A stretch of 64,000 nucleotides of DNA, taken from the NCBI GenBank assembly GCA_963766345.1, contig CAVXZL010000010.1, positions 434,001 through 498,000 of the forward strand. Reading direction: 5' to 3'. Below the pieces are notes generated by a model. It did no database searches. It saw only the letters and a list, made by a program, of their open reading frames with translations, and had not been told where the DNA came from. Numbering within the stretch: the stretch's first letter is position 1; each line of letters begins with the position of its first letter. This DNA comes from DASVFB01 sp963766345. GTDB lineage: Bacteria > Actinomycetota > Thermoleophilia > Gaiellales > Gaiellaceae. The position numbers and the translations under genes are program-made. Positions 43,450-51,757 of this stretch are shown piece by piece.

Positions 43450-44948
43450 GCGCGCACGCGCAGCGGGAAGTACGGCGGCGAGAGAAGGAAGCCGATCCGC
43501 AACGTGCCGCCGGCGCGGCCGGTCGCCATTTGTACTGCCGCGCCGACGCCGTGCGTCGGGACGAGCCCGAGCGCGCGCGCCGCGTCGTGGTCGCGGCAGC
43601 CGGCGACGAACACCTCGCCGAGCCGGCCGAGCGCCGGGCCGCATGCGCTCCAGTCCGCGAACGGCAGCAGCGGGTGGTGCGTGCGCCCGTCCCGGTAGGA
43701 CTCGATCGCCTTCGCATCCGCCGCGGCGGCCAGTTCCGCCTCTCGTATCAGGCCCGCGTCGCGCGCCGACCCGGCGCGGATCGCGCGGAAGAAGTCGCGG
43801 TACGGCTGCTGGCTCGGGTGCGCGAACTTCCGCTCGAACGGGTGGACGAGGATCGCGGCGCCGCCGTCGACGACGGGGAACGCGTCCCGCCAGAGCCGGA
43901 GCGCCAGCCCGAGCCCGAGATATGCCGCGAGCAACGGGTTCGGCCGCTCGCGCGGCAGGTACGGCGTCGTCCCGGGGATGCCGAGGCAGAGAGCGTCGAG
44001 CGGCTCGCCGAGCGACCGGGCGCGCTCTTCCGTCCCGCGCAACAGCGCCTCGGCGTGCGCGACCGACGGTGGTCCCGAGAACGCAGCGGAGATGCCGCGC
44101 GAGGCCGGAATCGTCCGGAGCATCCGGCGGCGGATCGAGCCCGGCATCGCACCGAACACGTGCCGCACCGGCGACCCGACGAGCCGCTCGACCGACTCCT
44201 CCTCGTACGGGTAGCCGCGCAGCATGCCGGTCAGCCGCGGGAGCGTGTGGACGAGCGACGTGCCGATCATCCGCACACGGCGCCGGAGCGCGCGCTCGAG
44301 TGCGACGCCGAGATGCCAGCCCTGCGACGCCGTCGTCTCGAGCAGCGAGTAGGCGCCCGCGGCGCGGATCGTCGCCGGATCGGACGCGCTCAGCAAGACG
44401 CTCGGGCCACCGTGGAGGACCGTCTCCGCGGCGCTGACGGTCACCACGAGGTCGGTGTCGACGAGCGCAGGATGGACGTGCACGTGTCGGCGATCGACCG
44501 GCACCGGCACGAGCTCCCGCGACTCGGCGTCGTGGACTTCGACCGAGCCGCGAAAGCGCCGCGCGAGCTCCGGGGTCACGAACGCGTCGACCTCCCGCGG
44601 ATCGATCCGGCGCGCAAGACCTCCGGCGACGAGCAGCGTCACCCGTTCCGACGGAACGCCCGCCCGCTCGAGCTCGTCGATGGCCACCGCTATTGCGGCG
44701 GGACGCGCTTCCACCGGTGTTGCGGGAACCGGCTGCGCCGGCGGCTCGATCACGAGCGTCGCGCGCCCGCCGCGCGTGACGAGCGTCTCGAGCGGCTCGC
44801 CCGCGAGCGGAAACCGCAGCGAGTCGCGCACGGCGGCGGCGACGTCCGCGACGGGCTCGCGCGGCGGCGGCGGAGCGAGCACGACGGCGTCCTCGTCGGC
44901 GCTGACGACCGCGATCCTCGACCCGGCGAGCAGCGGGATTCTCGTCAG
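43446..44948 (-). CDS. LarA-like (DUF2088) protein, probably without racemase activity
   Basis: A 500-residue protein with the two-domain layout of LarA nickel-pincer racemases: a DUF2088-like N-terminal domain (PVADVAAAVRDSLRFPLAG, RATLVIEPPAQPVP, LVTVSAAETVLHGG read with strand breaks) and a C-terminal domain. The lysine that anchors the pincer cofactor in LarA is replaced in the aligned loop (HGGPSVLLSAS), so the chemistry is doubtful. The apparent start is CTG 44948, overlapping the GNAT stop (CTGA); GTG 44882 is the first conventional start. Confidence 0.7.
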   Translation of the reverse strand: MTRIPLLAGSRIAVVSADEDAVVLAPPPPREPVADVAAAVRDSLRFPLAGEPLETLVTRGGRATLVIEPPAQPVPATPVEARPAAIAVAIDELERAGVPSERVTLLVAGGLARRIDPREVDAFVTPELARRFRGSVEVHDAESRELVPVPVDRRHVHVHPALVDTDLVVTVSAAETVLHGGPSVLLSASDPATIRAAGAYSLLETTASQGWHLGVALERALRRRVRMIGTSLVHTLPRLTGMLRGYPYEEESVERLVGSPVRHVFGAMPGSIRRRMLRTIPASRGISAAFSGPPSVAHAEALLRGTEERARSLGEPLDALCLGIPGTTPYLPRERPNPLLAAYLGLGLALRLWRDAFPVVDGGAAILVHPFERKFAHPSQQPYRDFFRAIRAGSARDAGLIREAELAAAADAKAIESYRDGRTHHPLLPFADWSACGPALGRLGEVFVAGCRDHDAARALGLVPTHGVGAAVQMATGRAGGTLRIGFLLSPPYFPLRVRA

Positions 44949-45856
44949 GGCAGCGCTCGATAGAGCCGCAGGAACGTCGGGCGGAAGCCGCGCTTCGGCC
45001 AGAACCTCGAGGCGAGGAGATTCGTCATCCGCCAGTCCGTGATCATCGTCGGGTAGCCGTGCTCGTGCGCCCAGTGGAGGACGTGTTCGGTCAGCGCGAG
45101 CCCGGCGCCCGAGCCGCGCGCCGCGGGAAAGGTCGAGGCGGCGGCGAGGTCGATCGAGTCGCGCGGCACGCGAAGGTCCTGCGGCCGCTTGTAGAGAAGC
45201 ATGTGGCCGACCACCTCGCCGTCGCGCTCGGCGACGAAGTGGACGAACTGCTCCTCGTCCCAGGTGCCGCGCCATCCCTCCACCAACTCCTCGTGCGTCT
45301 CCCTGACGGTCGAGAAGCTCGGCGAGGCCAGCATGGAGCCACTCATCTCGCCGTCCAGGCGCGCGGCGACCTCGAGGTCGTCCGGTGTGCCGCGCCGGAT
45401 CTCGACGGTCGGCTCCGGCGGAGGTTCCGGCTTCGTCTCGCGCGTCGCGAGCGCCGCGGCTGCGCCGAAGCTGAGCCGGAACCACGCGTCGACGAGAGCG
45501 GTGTAGGACGCGGGCACGAAGACGCCGTGCCGCACGTGCCCGTCGTCGTACCACGCCGCGGCGGCGGCCGCGTAGAGGTCGCGCGCGTCCTCCGGGTCGC
45601 CCAGGACCACGTGGCCGCCGATTCCCGCGAGCATCCACGTCAGCCCGCTGCCGCCGTAGGGCTGCGGGCGCGCGAAAAGGTAGCCGTTCTCAGAGATGAC
45701 GCCGCTTGCCCCGTCGACGCCCCATTCGCTCTCGATCTGGGCGCGAAAGTCGACGTCCGCAGGCAGGAGCGGCTCCTTCTCGCGGTGGCGCAGATGCCGC
45801 GCCGCGAGCATCTCCGCCGCCGCGTCGACGTCGGCATCCGTGAACGGCCGGATCAT
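44945..45856 (-). CDS. GNAT-family N-acetyltransferase (two domains)
   Basis: A 303-residue protein with two GNAT-like halves. The C-terminal half holds the acetyl-CoA motif A: AAASTFPAARGSGAGLALTEH, preceded by EEQFVHFVAERDGEVVGHML and followed by MITDWRMTNLLASRFWPKRGF. The N-terminal half (RPFTDADVDAAAEMLAARHL) looks degenerate. The acceptor is unknown. ATG 45856 shares a two-way promoter with polA. Confidence 0.82.
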   Translation of the reverse strand: MIRPFTDADVDAAAEMLAARHLRHREKEPLLPADVDFRAQIESEWGVDGASGVISENGYLFARPQPYGGSGLTWMLAGIGGHVVLGDPEDARDLYAAAAAAWYDDGHVRHGVFVPASYTALVDAWFRLSFGAAAALATRETKPEPPPEPTVEIRRGTPDDLEVAARLDGEMSGSMLASPSFSTVRETHEELVEGWRGTWDEEQFVHFVAERDGEVVGHMLLYKRPQDLRVPRDSIDLAAASTFPAARGSGAGLALTEHVLHWAHEHGYPTMITDWRMTNLLASRFWPKRGFRPTFLRLYRALP

Positions 45857-45865
45857 CGCGCCGGG

Positions 45866-45875
45866 ACGTTACCGT
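45866..45875. promoter_or_regulatory. Bidirectional promoter core for GNAT and polA
   Basis: The ten bases ACGTTACCGT carry TACCGT on the plus strand (45870-45875, 6 bases before the polA GTG) and TAACGT on the minus strand (45871-45866, 9 bases before the GNAT ATG). They overlap on the central TA. Confidence 0.6.
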
Positions 45876-45881
45876 TGAACC

Positions 45882-48434
45882 GTGCCGAAGACGGTCGAAG
45901 GAACGGAGCTCCAGCTCGACGACGGGCCGGTTCGCGACTGCGACCTCTTCCTCGTCGACGGCAACAACCTCGCCTACCGCGCGTTCTTCGCGCTTCCGGA
46001 GGAGCTCGCGACGAGCGACGGCTTCCCGACGAACGCGCTCCTCGGCTTCACGAACATGCTGTTCAAGCTGCTGACGGACTACCGGCCGAAGGCCGTCGCG
46101 GTGGCGTGGGACACGCGGCCGACCGAGCGCGCGGCGATCGCGACGACGCAGGTCTACAAGGAGGGCCGTCGCGAGATGGCCGACCTCCTGCGCGAGCAGT
46201 TCCCGCACTTCCGGCCGATCGTCGAGGCGTTCGGGTACGAGAACCTCGAGTTCGAGGGCTGGGAGGCCGACGACGTGATCGCGACGCTCGCGACGCGCGC
46301 CGACGAGGCCGCGATCAAGACGTGCGTCGTCTCGACCGACCGCGATGCGTTCCAGCTCTGCTCGGAGAACGTCTGCCTGATGATGACGCCGCGCGGCGTG
46401 CAGGACCCGCAGGTCTACACGCCCGAGCGCGTCGAGGCGCGCTACGGCATCCGGCCCGACCAGGTGCCCGACTTCATCGGGCTCAAGGGCGACACGTCCG
46501 ACAACATCCCCGGGGTCCCCGGGATCGGCGACAAGACCGCGGGGCAGCTCATCGCCCAGTACGGGTCCGTGGAAGAGGTGATCGCCCACGCGGACGAGCT
46601 GTCGCCGGCGCGGAAGAAGAACATCCTCCTGCACGCCGACACGGCGCTCGAGTCGAAGCAGCTCGCGACGATGCGGCGCGACCTCGATCTCGACCTCGAT
46701 CCGTCCGCGATCGTCCTGGCACCGCCAGACCGCTCGCAGCTCCGCGAGATGTTCAGGCGCTTCGAGTTCCGCAACCTGCTCAATCGCATCGACCTGCTCG
46801 ACGAAGCGGTGCCTGCGGCCGAGCGGCCGAAGATCGTCGGTACGCAGGTCGGCTGGCGCGAGGGGATCATCGTCGTGGCAGAGGGTGACGGCTATGCCGT
46901 GGTCGAGGACCGCGCTGCAGCCGCCGGCGACGACGGCGTCGTGATCGGCGCGCCGCCTTCGCGCGTCGATGCGCGCGTGATAGCTCACGACGCGAAGACG
47001 CTGCGCGTCGAGCCGCTCGAGGACACGATGCTCGCCGCGTATCTGATCGAGCCCGGCCGCGCCGAATACCTGCTCGACGACCTCGCCGCCGAGTACGGCG
47101 TCGAGGTGATTCCCGATCCCGTCGTCGACGAGGCGACGACGGCGCTCGTTAAGACGGCGGAGACACCGAGGCGGCTCGCGCCGCTCATGATCGCGCGCCT
47201 GCGCGAGCGCGACGTCGAACGGCTCTACCGCACCGTCGAGCTGCCGCTGACGCGCGTCCTCGCGGCGATGGAGGACGCGGGCGTCCGCATCGACACGTAT
47301 CGCATGGGCGAGATCACCGCGCGCCTGGCCGACCGCCTAGAGGAGCTCGAGTCTCGCGCGTACGAGCTCGCGGGAGAGGAGTTCATGATCGGCTCGACGC
47401 AGCAGGTGGCGCGCGTGCTGTTCGAGGACCTGAAGCTGACGCCGGGCCGCAAGGGCAAGACCGGCTACTCGACCGACACCCGCGTTCTCCGCTCGATCCG
47501 CCACGAGCACGACATCGTCGGCGTGATCGAGGAATGGCGCGAGTACTCGAAGCTCCTGAACACGTACCTCGGCCCGCTGCCGACGCTGCTCGGCGCCGAC
47601 GGCCGGCTGCACACGACGATCAACCAGGCGGTCGCGTCGACCGGCCGCCTGTCGACGACGAACCCGAACCTGCAGGCGATCCCGATCCGCACCGACCTCG
47701 GGCGCGAGATCCGCAGCGCGTTCGTCGCCGAGCAGAGCCACCGGCTGATGAGCGCCGACTACTCGCAGATCGAGCTCCGCATCCTCGCGCACGTGAGCGG
47801 AGAGCCGAAGCTGCGCGAGGCGTTCGACCGGGGCGACGACATCCACACCGCTACGGCGGCGGAGGTGCTCGGCGTCGAGCCCGGCAAGCTGACCTCCGCG
47901 CAGCGCAGCGTCGCGAAGATGATCAACTTCGGGATCGTCTACGGCATCTCCGCGTTCGGCCTGTCGGAGAACCTCGAGATCCCGCGCGAGGAGGCGCAGG
48001 CGTACATCGACGCGTACCTCGCACGCTTCCCGCTCGTGCAGGACTTCATCGAGCGCACGAAGGAGCAGGCGACGCGCGACGGCTACGTGACGTCATTGAT
48101 GGGCCGCCGGCGGCCGGTGCCGGAGATCCGCGCCTCGAACCGCGCGACGCGCTCGCTCGGGGAGCGGCTCGCTGTCAACTTCGTGATGCAGGGGTCGAAC
48201 GCGGACATCATCAAGGTCGCGATGCTGCGCATCCACGAGCGGCTGCGCGCGGAGGGCCGGGCGTCGCGGCTCGTCCTCCAGGTGCACGACGAGCTCCTGC
48301 TCGAGGTGCCCGATGCCGAGACCGGCCCGGTGCGCACGCTCGTGCGCGAGGAGATGTGCGGCGCGTACCCGCTCGATCCACCACTTGCAGTGGACATCGG
48401 CGTCGGCGATAACTGGGCAGAGGCGAAGTCGTAG
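45882..48434 (+). CDS. polA: DNA polymerase I
   Basis: An 850-residue family A polymerase. The 5' nuclease domain (residues 1-300) has LVDGNNLAYRAFFALP and GDTSDNIPGVPGIGDKTA. The 3'-5' exonuclease domain is degenerate: the DTE motif is missing though IAHDAKTLRVE and DTMLAAYLIEPGR remain, so proofreading is probably lost. The polymerase domain has motif A SADYSQIELRILAH, the O-helix RSVAKMINFGIVYG and motif C LQVHDELLLEV. GTG 45882 follows a -10 by 6 bases. Confidence 0.96.
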   Translation: MPKTVEGTELQLDDGPVRDCDLFLVDGNNLAYRAFFALPEELATSDGFPTNALLGFTNMLFKLLTDYRPKAVAVAWDTRPTERAAIATTQVYKEGRREMADLLREQFPHFRPIVEAFGYENLEFEGWEADDVIATLATRADEAAIKTCVVSTDRDAFQLCSENVCLMMTPRGVQDPQVYTPERVEARYGIRPDQVPDFIGLKGDTSDNIPGVPGIGDKTAGQLIAQYGSVEEVIAHADELSPARKKNILLHADTALESKQLATMRRDLDLDLDPSAIVLAPPDRSQLREMFRRFEFRNLLNRIDLLDEAVPAAERPKIVGTQVGWREGIIVVAEGDGYAVVEDRAAAAGDDGVVIGAPPSRVDARVIAHDAKTLRVEPLEDTMLAAYLIEPGRAEYLLDDLAAEYGVEVIPDPVVDEATTALVKTAETPRRLAPLMIARLRERDVERLYRTVELPLTRVLAAMEDAGVRIDTYRMGEITARLADRLEELESRAYELAGEEFMIGSTQQVARVLFEDLKLTPGRKGKTGYSTDTRVLRSIRHEHDIVGVIEEWREYSKLLNTYLGPLPTLLGADGRLHTTINQAVASTGRLSTTNPNLQAIPIRTDLGREIRSAFVAEQSHRLMSADYSQIELRILAHVSGEPKLREAFDRGDDIHTATAAEVLGVEPGKLTSAQRSVAKMINFGIVYGISAFGLSENLEIPREEAQAYIDAYLARFPLVQDFIERTKEQATRDGYVTSLMGRRRPVPEIRASNRATRSLGERLAVNFVMQGSNADIIKVAMLRIHERLRAEGRASRLVLQVHDELLLEVPDAETGPVRTLVREEMCGAYPLDPPLAVDIGVGDNWAEAKS

Positions 48435-48450
48435 CGGCGCTTCAACGCGG

Positions 48451-48468
48451 CGGTTCGTTAACAAACCG
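48451..48468. promoter_or_regulatory. Near-perfect palindrome upstream of rpsA
   Basis: CGGTTCGTTAACAAACCG is palindromic at 16 of 18 positions and lies in the 107-base gap between polA and rpsA, about 53 bases upstream of the rpsA -10. It could be a regulator site; nothing identifies the protein. Confidence 0.35.
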
Positions 48469-48520
48469 TAAGGCCGTTTCGTCAGAAGTAACCGGAGCGG
48501 GGATGCCGCGAGCACCGGGC

Positions 48521-48526
48521 TATACT
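48521..48526 (+). promoter_or_regulatory. -10 element (TATACT) of rpsA
   Basis: TATACT, one of the best -10 matches in the window, ends 15 bases before ATG 48542, leaving a leader of about 8 bases. Confidence 0.6.
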
Positions 48527-48541
48527 GACCCGCCTTTGACG

Positions 48542-50020
48542 ATGGCAACCAACGATATGACCACGCAGCAGGCCGAGCCCGGCGTCTGGGTCGAGGGCCC
48601 GGACGGCGAGCTCGTTCCCGACTACGAGTCGACCTTCCCCGAGATCAACGAGGGGCAGGTCGTCCACGGGACGGTCGTGCGCGTGGACAAGGACGAGGTG
48701 CTCGTCGACATCGGCTACAAGTCGGAGGGTGTGATCCCGACCGCGGAGCTCTCGATCCGCCGCTCGGTCAACCCGGCCGACGAGGTGGCGGTGGGCGAGG
48801 AGGTCGACGCCCTCGTGCTCACGAAGGAGGACGCCGAGGGCCGGCTGATCCTCTCGAAGAAGCGCGCCCGCTTCGAGCTCGCCTGGAAGCGGATCGAAGG
48901 CGCTGCCGAGTCCGGCGAGCCCGTCGACGGCCGCGTGATCGAGGTCGTCAAGGGCGGCCTGATCCTCGACCTCGGCGTGCGGGGCTTCCTGCCCGCATCG
49001 CTCGTCGACATCCGCCGCGTGCAGGACCTCGACGAGTTCCTCGGCCAGGAGCTGCGTGCGAAGGTGATCGAGCTCAACCGCTCGCGCAACAACGTCGTGC
49101 TCTCGCGCCGCGCCGTCCTGGAGGAGGAGCGCAAGGACCAGCGCCAGCGCATCCTCGACAAGCTCAATCCGGGCGACGTCGTCGAGGGGCAGATCTCGAA
49201 CATCGTCGACTTCGGCGCGTTCGTCGATCTCGACGGCATGGACGGCCTCATTCACATCTCCGAGCTTTCGTGGTCGCACGTCAACCATCCGTCCGAGGTG
49301 CTCGAGATCGGCCAGACGGTCAACGTCAAGGTGCTCGACATCGACCGCGAGCGCCAGCGCATCTCGCTCGGGCTCAAGCAGACGCAGGCCGACCCGTGGC
49401 AGCAGGTGCTCGAGGCCTACAAGGAAGGCGACGTCGTCGACGGCAAGGTCACGAAGGTCGTCACGTTCGGCGCCTTCGTTGAGATCCTCCCCGGCGTCGA
49501 GGGGCTCGTGCACATCTCCGAGCTCGCGCAGCACCACGTCGAGAACCCCCGCGAGGTCGTCTCGCAGAGCCAGGACGTCAAGGTGCTGATCCTCGAGGTC
49601 GACGCCGAGCGCCGCCGGCTTTCTCTCTCGATGAAGCGCGTCGACGACGACGGTCTCGAGGGCGAGGACGACGGCAGCCAGCTCACGCCGAACCTCGGTC
49701 TCTCGGAGGAGGTCTTCGCCGAGGGCTCGGCCGCCCCCGCCGAGGCAGACCCGTTCGTCCCCGACGCCGAGCCGGTCGTCGCCGAGGCAGAGCCTTTGGC
49801 CACCGAGGAGCTTTCGGCCGCCGAGGCGGAGCCGGCGGCCGCCGAGGCGCCGGAGCCGATGGCCGCCGAGGAGCCGGAGCCGGCGACGGAGGACGAGCCG
49901 CTCGTCGAGTCCGAACTGCTTGCCGAGGCCGAGGCGGATCACGGCGCCGAGCCGGCCGCGGAGCCGGAGCCCGAGCCGGTCTCGGCATCCGACGCCGACG
50001 AGCCGGAGCCTGCCACTTAA
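48542..50020 (+). CDS. rpsA: Small ribosomal subunit protein bS1
   Basis: A 492-residue protein with four S1 (OB-fold) repeats: repeats 1 and 2 (GQVVHGTVVRVDKDEVLVDIG; GEPVDGRVIEVVKGGLILDLG) and the better conserved 3 and 4 (GDVVEGQISNIVDFGAFVDL; GDVVDGKVTKVVTFGAFVEI, each followed by GLVHISEL-type strands). It brings mRNA to the 30S subunit. The last 100 or so residues are a Glu/Ala/Pro-rich low-complexity acidic tail. ATG 48542 gives MATNDMTTQQAEPG. coaE starts inside its end. Confidence 0.94.
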   Translation: MATNDMTTQQAEPGVWVEGPDGELVPDYESTFPEINEGQVVHGTVVRVDKDEVLVDIGYKSEGVIPTAELSIRRSVNPADEVAVGEEVDALVLTKEDAEGRLILSKKRARFELAWKRIEGAAESGEPVDGRVIEVVKGGLILDLGVRGFLPASLVDIRRVQDLDEFLGQELRAKVIELNRSRNNVVLSRRAVLEEERKDQRQRILDKLNPGDVVEGQISNIVDFGAFVDLDGMDGLIHISELSWSHVNHPSEVLEIGQTVNVKVLDIDRERQRISLGLKQTQADPWQQVLEAYKEGDVVDGKVTKVVTFGAFVEILPGVEGLVHISELAQHHVENPREVVSQSQDVKVLILEVDAERRRLSLSMKRVDDDGLEGEDDGSQLTPNLGLSEEVFAEGSAAPAEADPFVPDAEPVVAEAEPLATEELSAAEAEPAAAEAPEPMAAEEPEPATEDEPLVESELLAEAEADHGAEPAAEPEPEPVSASDADEPEPAT

Positions 50021-50552
50021 CCTCGCGATCACCGGCGGCATCGGCGCCGGGAAGAGCGAAGCGCTTCGCGCGTTCGGGCGCCACGGCGCCGCCACGATCT
50101 CGAGCGACGAGATCGTCCACGAGCTGATCGAGGAAGACCCCGGGGTGAAAGGTGCGCTGCTCGAGCGCTACGGAACGACGAAGCGCGCGGACATCGCGGC
50201 GGTCGTCTTCTCCGACCGGGACGAGCTCGCGTGGCTGGAGGGCTTGCTCCACCCGCGCGTCGTCGAGCACTACCTCGAGTGGCGCGAGCGCCAGACCGCA
50301 CCGCTGGCGGTGACCGAGGTGCCGCTGCTGTTCGAGACCGGGGGAGATGCCCGCTTCGACAAGGTCGTCGTCATCACGGCGCCCAAGGCGCTGCGCGAGG
50401 CGAGGCGGGAGCCGCTGCCGGGCGACCGCGAGAGGCGGCTGATCGACGACAAGGAGAAGGCGAAGCGGGCCGACTACACATACGTGAACACGGGCTCGAT
50501 CGAGGAGCTCGACCGGTTCGTCGGGTCCGTCGTCGAAGATCTGATCTCGTGA
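50010..50552 (+). CDS. coaE: Dephospho-CoA kinase
   Basis: A 180-residue kinase for the last step of CoA synthesis. P-loop ITGGIGAGKSEALRAF at the N-terminus, SSDEIVHELI (substrate loop), FSDRDELAWLEGLLHPRV and EVPLLFETGGDARFD are typical. The lid and following helix are shorter than usual (ITAPKALREARREPLPGDRE, then KRADYTYVNTGS). The start is probably CTG 50010, overlapping the rpsA end by 11 bases; the only upstream conventional start (ATG 49920) would add 30 Arg/Pro/Ser-rich residues that are an out-of-frame reading of the S1 tail. Confidence 0.88.
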   Translation: MPLNLAITGGIGAGKSEALRAFGRHGAATISSDEIVHELIEEDPGVKGALLERYGTTKRADIAAVVFSDRDELAWLEGLLHPRVVEHYLEWRERQTAPLAVTEVPLLFETGGDARFDKVVVITAPKALREARREPLPGDRERRLIDDKEKAKRADYTYVNTGSIEELDRFVGSVVEDLIS

Positions 50553-51091
50553 GACGGCTTCTGTGGCTCGTGCCGGTGGCTGTCGTCGCCGGAGTGGCGG
50601 CGTGGATCTTCCTCGCCACCCCGAACACGGTCGAGCGAATCCGCTATCCGCTGCGCTACAAGGCGATCGTCCGCGGCCACGCGCGGAACTACGACCTGAA
50701 CCCGGCGCTGCTCGCGGCCGTGATCGAGGTCGAGTCGAAGTTCCGGGCCGACGCCAAGTCAAGCTCCGGCGCGATCGGGCTCATGCAGATCCTGCCGTCG
50801 ACCGCCCACGGCATCGCCCTGCACACAGGCGGCTCGAGCTTCCGCACCGACGACCTCTACAACCCGGAGATCAATGTCCGCTACGGCTCCTGGTACCTGA
50901 GGCACCTGCTCGACAAGTACGACGACGAGCGAACGGCGCTCGCCGCCTACAACGCGGGCCAGGACAACGTCGACCGCTGGCTCGCCCGGGGGTCGGGCAT
51001 CCGCTATGCCGAAACGCGTGCCTACGTCGACCGCGTGGAGAAGCTCAAGGGGATCTATCACGACGTCTGGGGGCATCAACTGGCCTTGTGA
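50549..51091 (+). CDS. Membrane-anchored lytic transglycosylase (SLT domain)
   Basis: A 180-residue protein with an N-terminal membrane anchor (LLWLVPVAVVAGVAAWIFL) and a soluble lytic transglycosylase domain: LLAAVIEVESKFRADAKSS (catalytic Glu), GAIGLMQILPSTA, NVRYGSWYLRHLLDKY and ALAAYNAGQDNVDRWL. It cuts the MurNAc-GlcNAc bond of peptidoglycan, making 1,6-anhydro ends. GTG 50549 overlaps the coaE stop (GTGA), so the operon is rpsA-coaE-slt. Confidence 0.92.
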   Translation: MRRLLWLVPVAVVAGVAAWIFLATPNTVERIRYPLRYKAIVRGHARNYDLNPALLAAVIEVESKFRADAKSSSGAIGLMQILPSTAHGIALHTGGSSFRTDDLYNPEINVRYGSWYLRHLLDKYDDERTALAAYNAGQDNVDRWLARGSGIRYAETRAYVDRVEKLKGIYHDVWGHQLAL

Positions 51092-51144
51092 CTCGCGTGA
51101 AACGCTGTAGTCAAGCCAATGTCGGTTAGATGTCCACTTGACGC

Positions 51145-51173
51145 TTGACAGACATCAGAAGTGATGTCATAGT
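51145..51173 (+). promoter_or_regulatory. Promoter of the RHH-DUF4097 operon (-35 TTGACA, -10 CATAGT)
   Basis: A consensus -35 TTGACA (51145-51150) is separated by 17 bases from CATAGT (51168-51173), which ends 6 bases before ATG 51180. It is the best -35 in the window, as expected for a promoter held in check by a repressor. Confidence 0.7.
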
Positions 51174-51190
51174 GACGACATGCAGATGTC
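51151..51190. promoter_or_regulatory. Two inverted-repeat operators in the RHH-DUF4097 promoter
   Basis: GACATCA (51151-51157) and TGATGTC (51162-51168) are exact inverted repeats around GAAG and fill the spacer between -35 and -10. A second, shorter one, GACAT-GCAG-ATGTC (51177-51190), spans the start codon. The shared half-site GACAT points to cooperative binding of two dimers, most simply of the RHH protein encoded next. Confidence 0.7.
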
Positions 51191-51641
51191 ACAGTTCATC
51201 GAGGCGCTCCAAGCCGATCTTCGCGAGCTGGCCGAGATCGGAGGCGAGGAGCTCGTCCAGGCGACGCAACGCCTCGCCGGAGCCATCAAGCAGTCCGCCA
51301 CGCTGCGGCTGATCGACGCGCTCACCCAGATCGCTCTCGATCTCTCCAGCCAGCTGCCGAACGGTCACGTCGAGATCCGGCTCGCGGGTCAGGATCCGCA
51401 GCTCGTCTACGTCGAGGAGGAGCCTTCGGAGCCGGTTGCCGGCGACGACGCCCTCGCGGCGCGGATCACGCTGCGCCTGCCGGAGTCGCTCAAGTCGTCC
51501 GTCGAGACGGCGGCGGAGTCCGAAGGCGTGTCCGTCAACGCCTGGCTCGTGCGCGCGTTGCAGCGTGCCGTGTCCGGCGGTGGAACCACCGTCCGTGCCC
51601 ACCGGTCCGACAAGCGCATCACGGGCTTTGCCCAGAGCTGA
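51180..51641 (+). CDS. Ribbon-helix-helix regulator with an N-terminal helical domain
   Basis: A 153-residue protein. Residues 1-60 are helical (FIEALQADLRELAEIGGEEL), followed by a middle segment (VEIRLAGQDPQLVYVEEEP) and a C-terminal ribbon-helix-helix: ARITLRLPESLKSSVETAAESEGVSVNAWLVRALQRAV. The two-part form recalls HicB-type proteins with the RHH at the C-terminus. It is first in the DUF4097 operon, and its promoter carries paired operators, so it is probably an autorepressor. Confidence 0.78.
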   Translation: MQMSQFIEALQADLRELAEIGGEELVQATQRLAGAIKQSATLRLIDALTQIALDLSSQLPNGHVEIRLAGQDPQLVYVEEEPSEPVAGDDALAARITLRLPESLKSSVETAAESEGVSVNAWLVRALQRAVSGGGTTVRAHRSDKRITGFAQS

Positions 51642-51655
51642 AAGGAGCAGGAGCC

Positions 51656-51757
51656 ATGGAGTTCTACCCGTCCGTTTTTGGTCACATCGAGGTTCGCACC
51701 GACCCGCGCAGCCCGCGCAAGCTCCGGCGGCGCCCGACGACGAGAGTCTCTCGTTGA
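51656..51757 (+). CDS. Small 33-codon ORF coupled to the DUF4097 gene
   Basis: ATG 51656 follows a good Shine-Dalgarno (AAGGAG at 51642-51647, and AGGAG at 51649-51653) and runs 33 codons to TGA 51755-51757. The product begins MEFYPSVFGHIEV and ends in an Arg-rich stretch. Its stop overlaps the TTG start of the DUF4097 gene (TTGA). It may be a coupling leader, a small basic protein, or the remains of a frameshifted N-terminus of the next gene. Confidence 0.5.
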   Translation: MEFYPSVFGHIEVRTDPRSPRKLRRRPTTRVSR

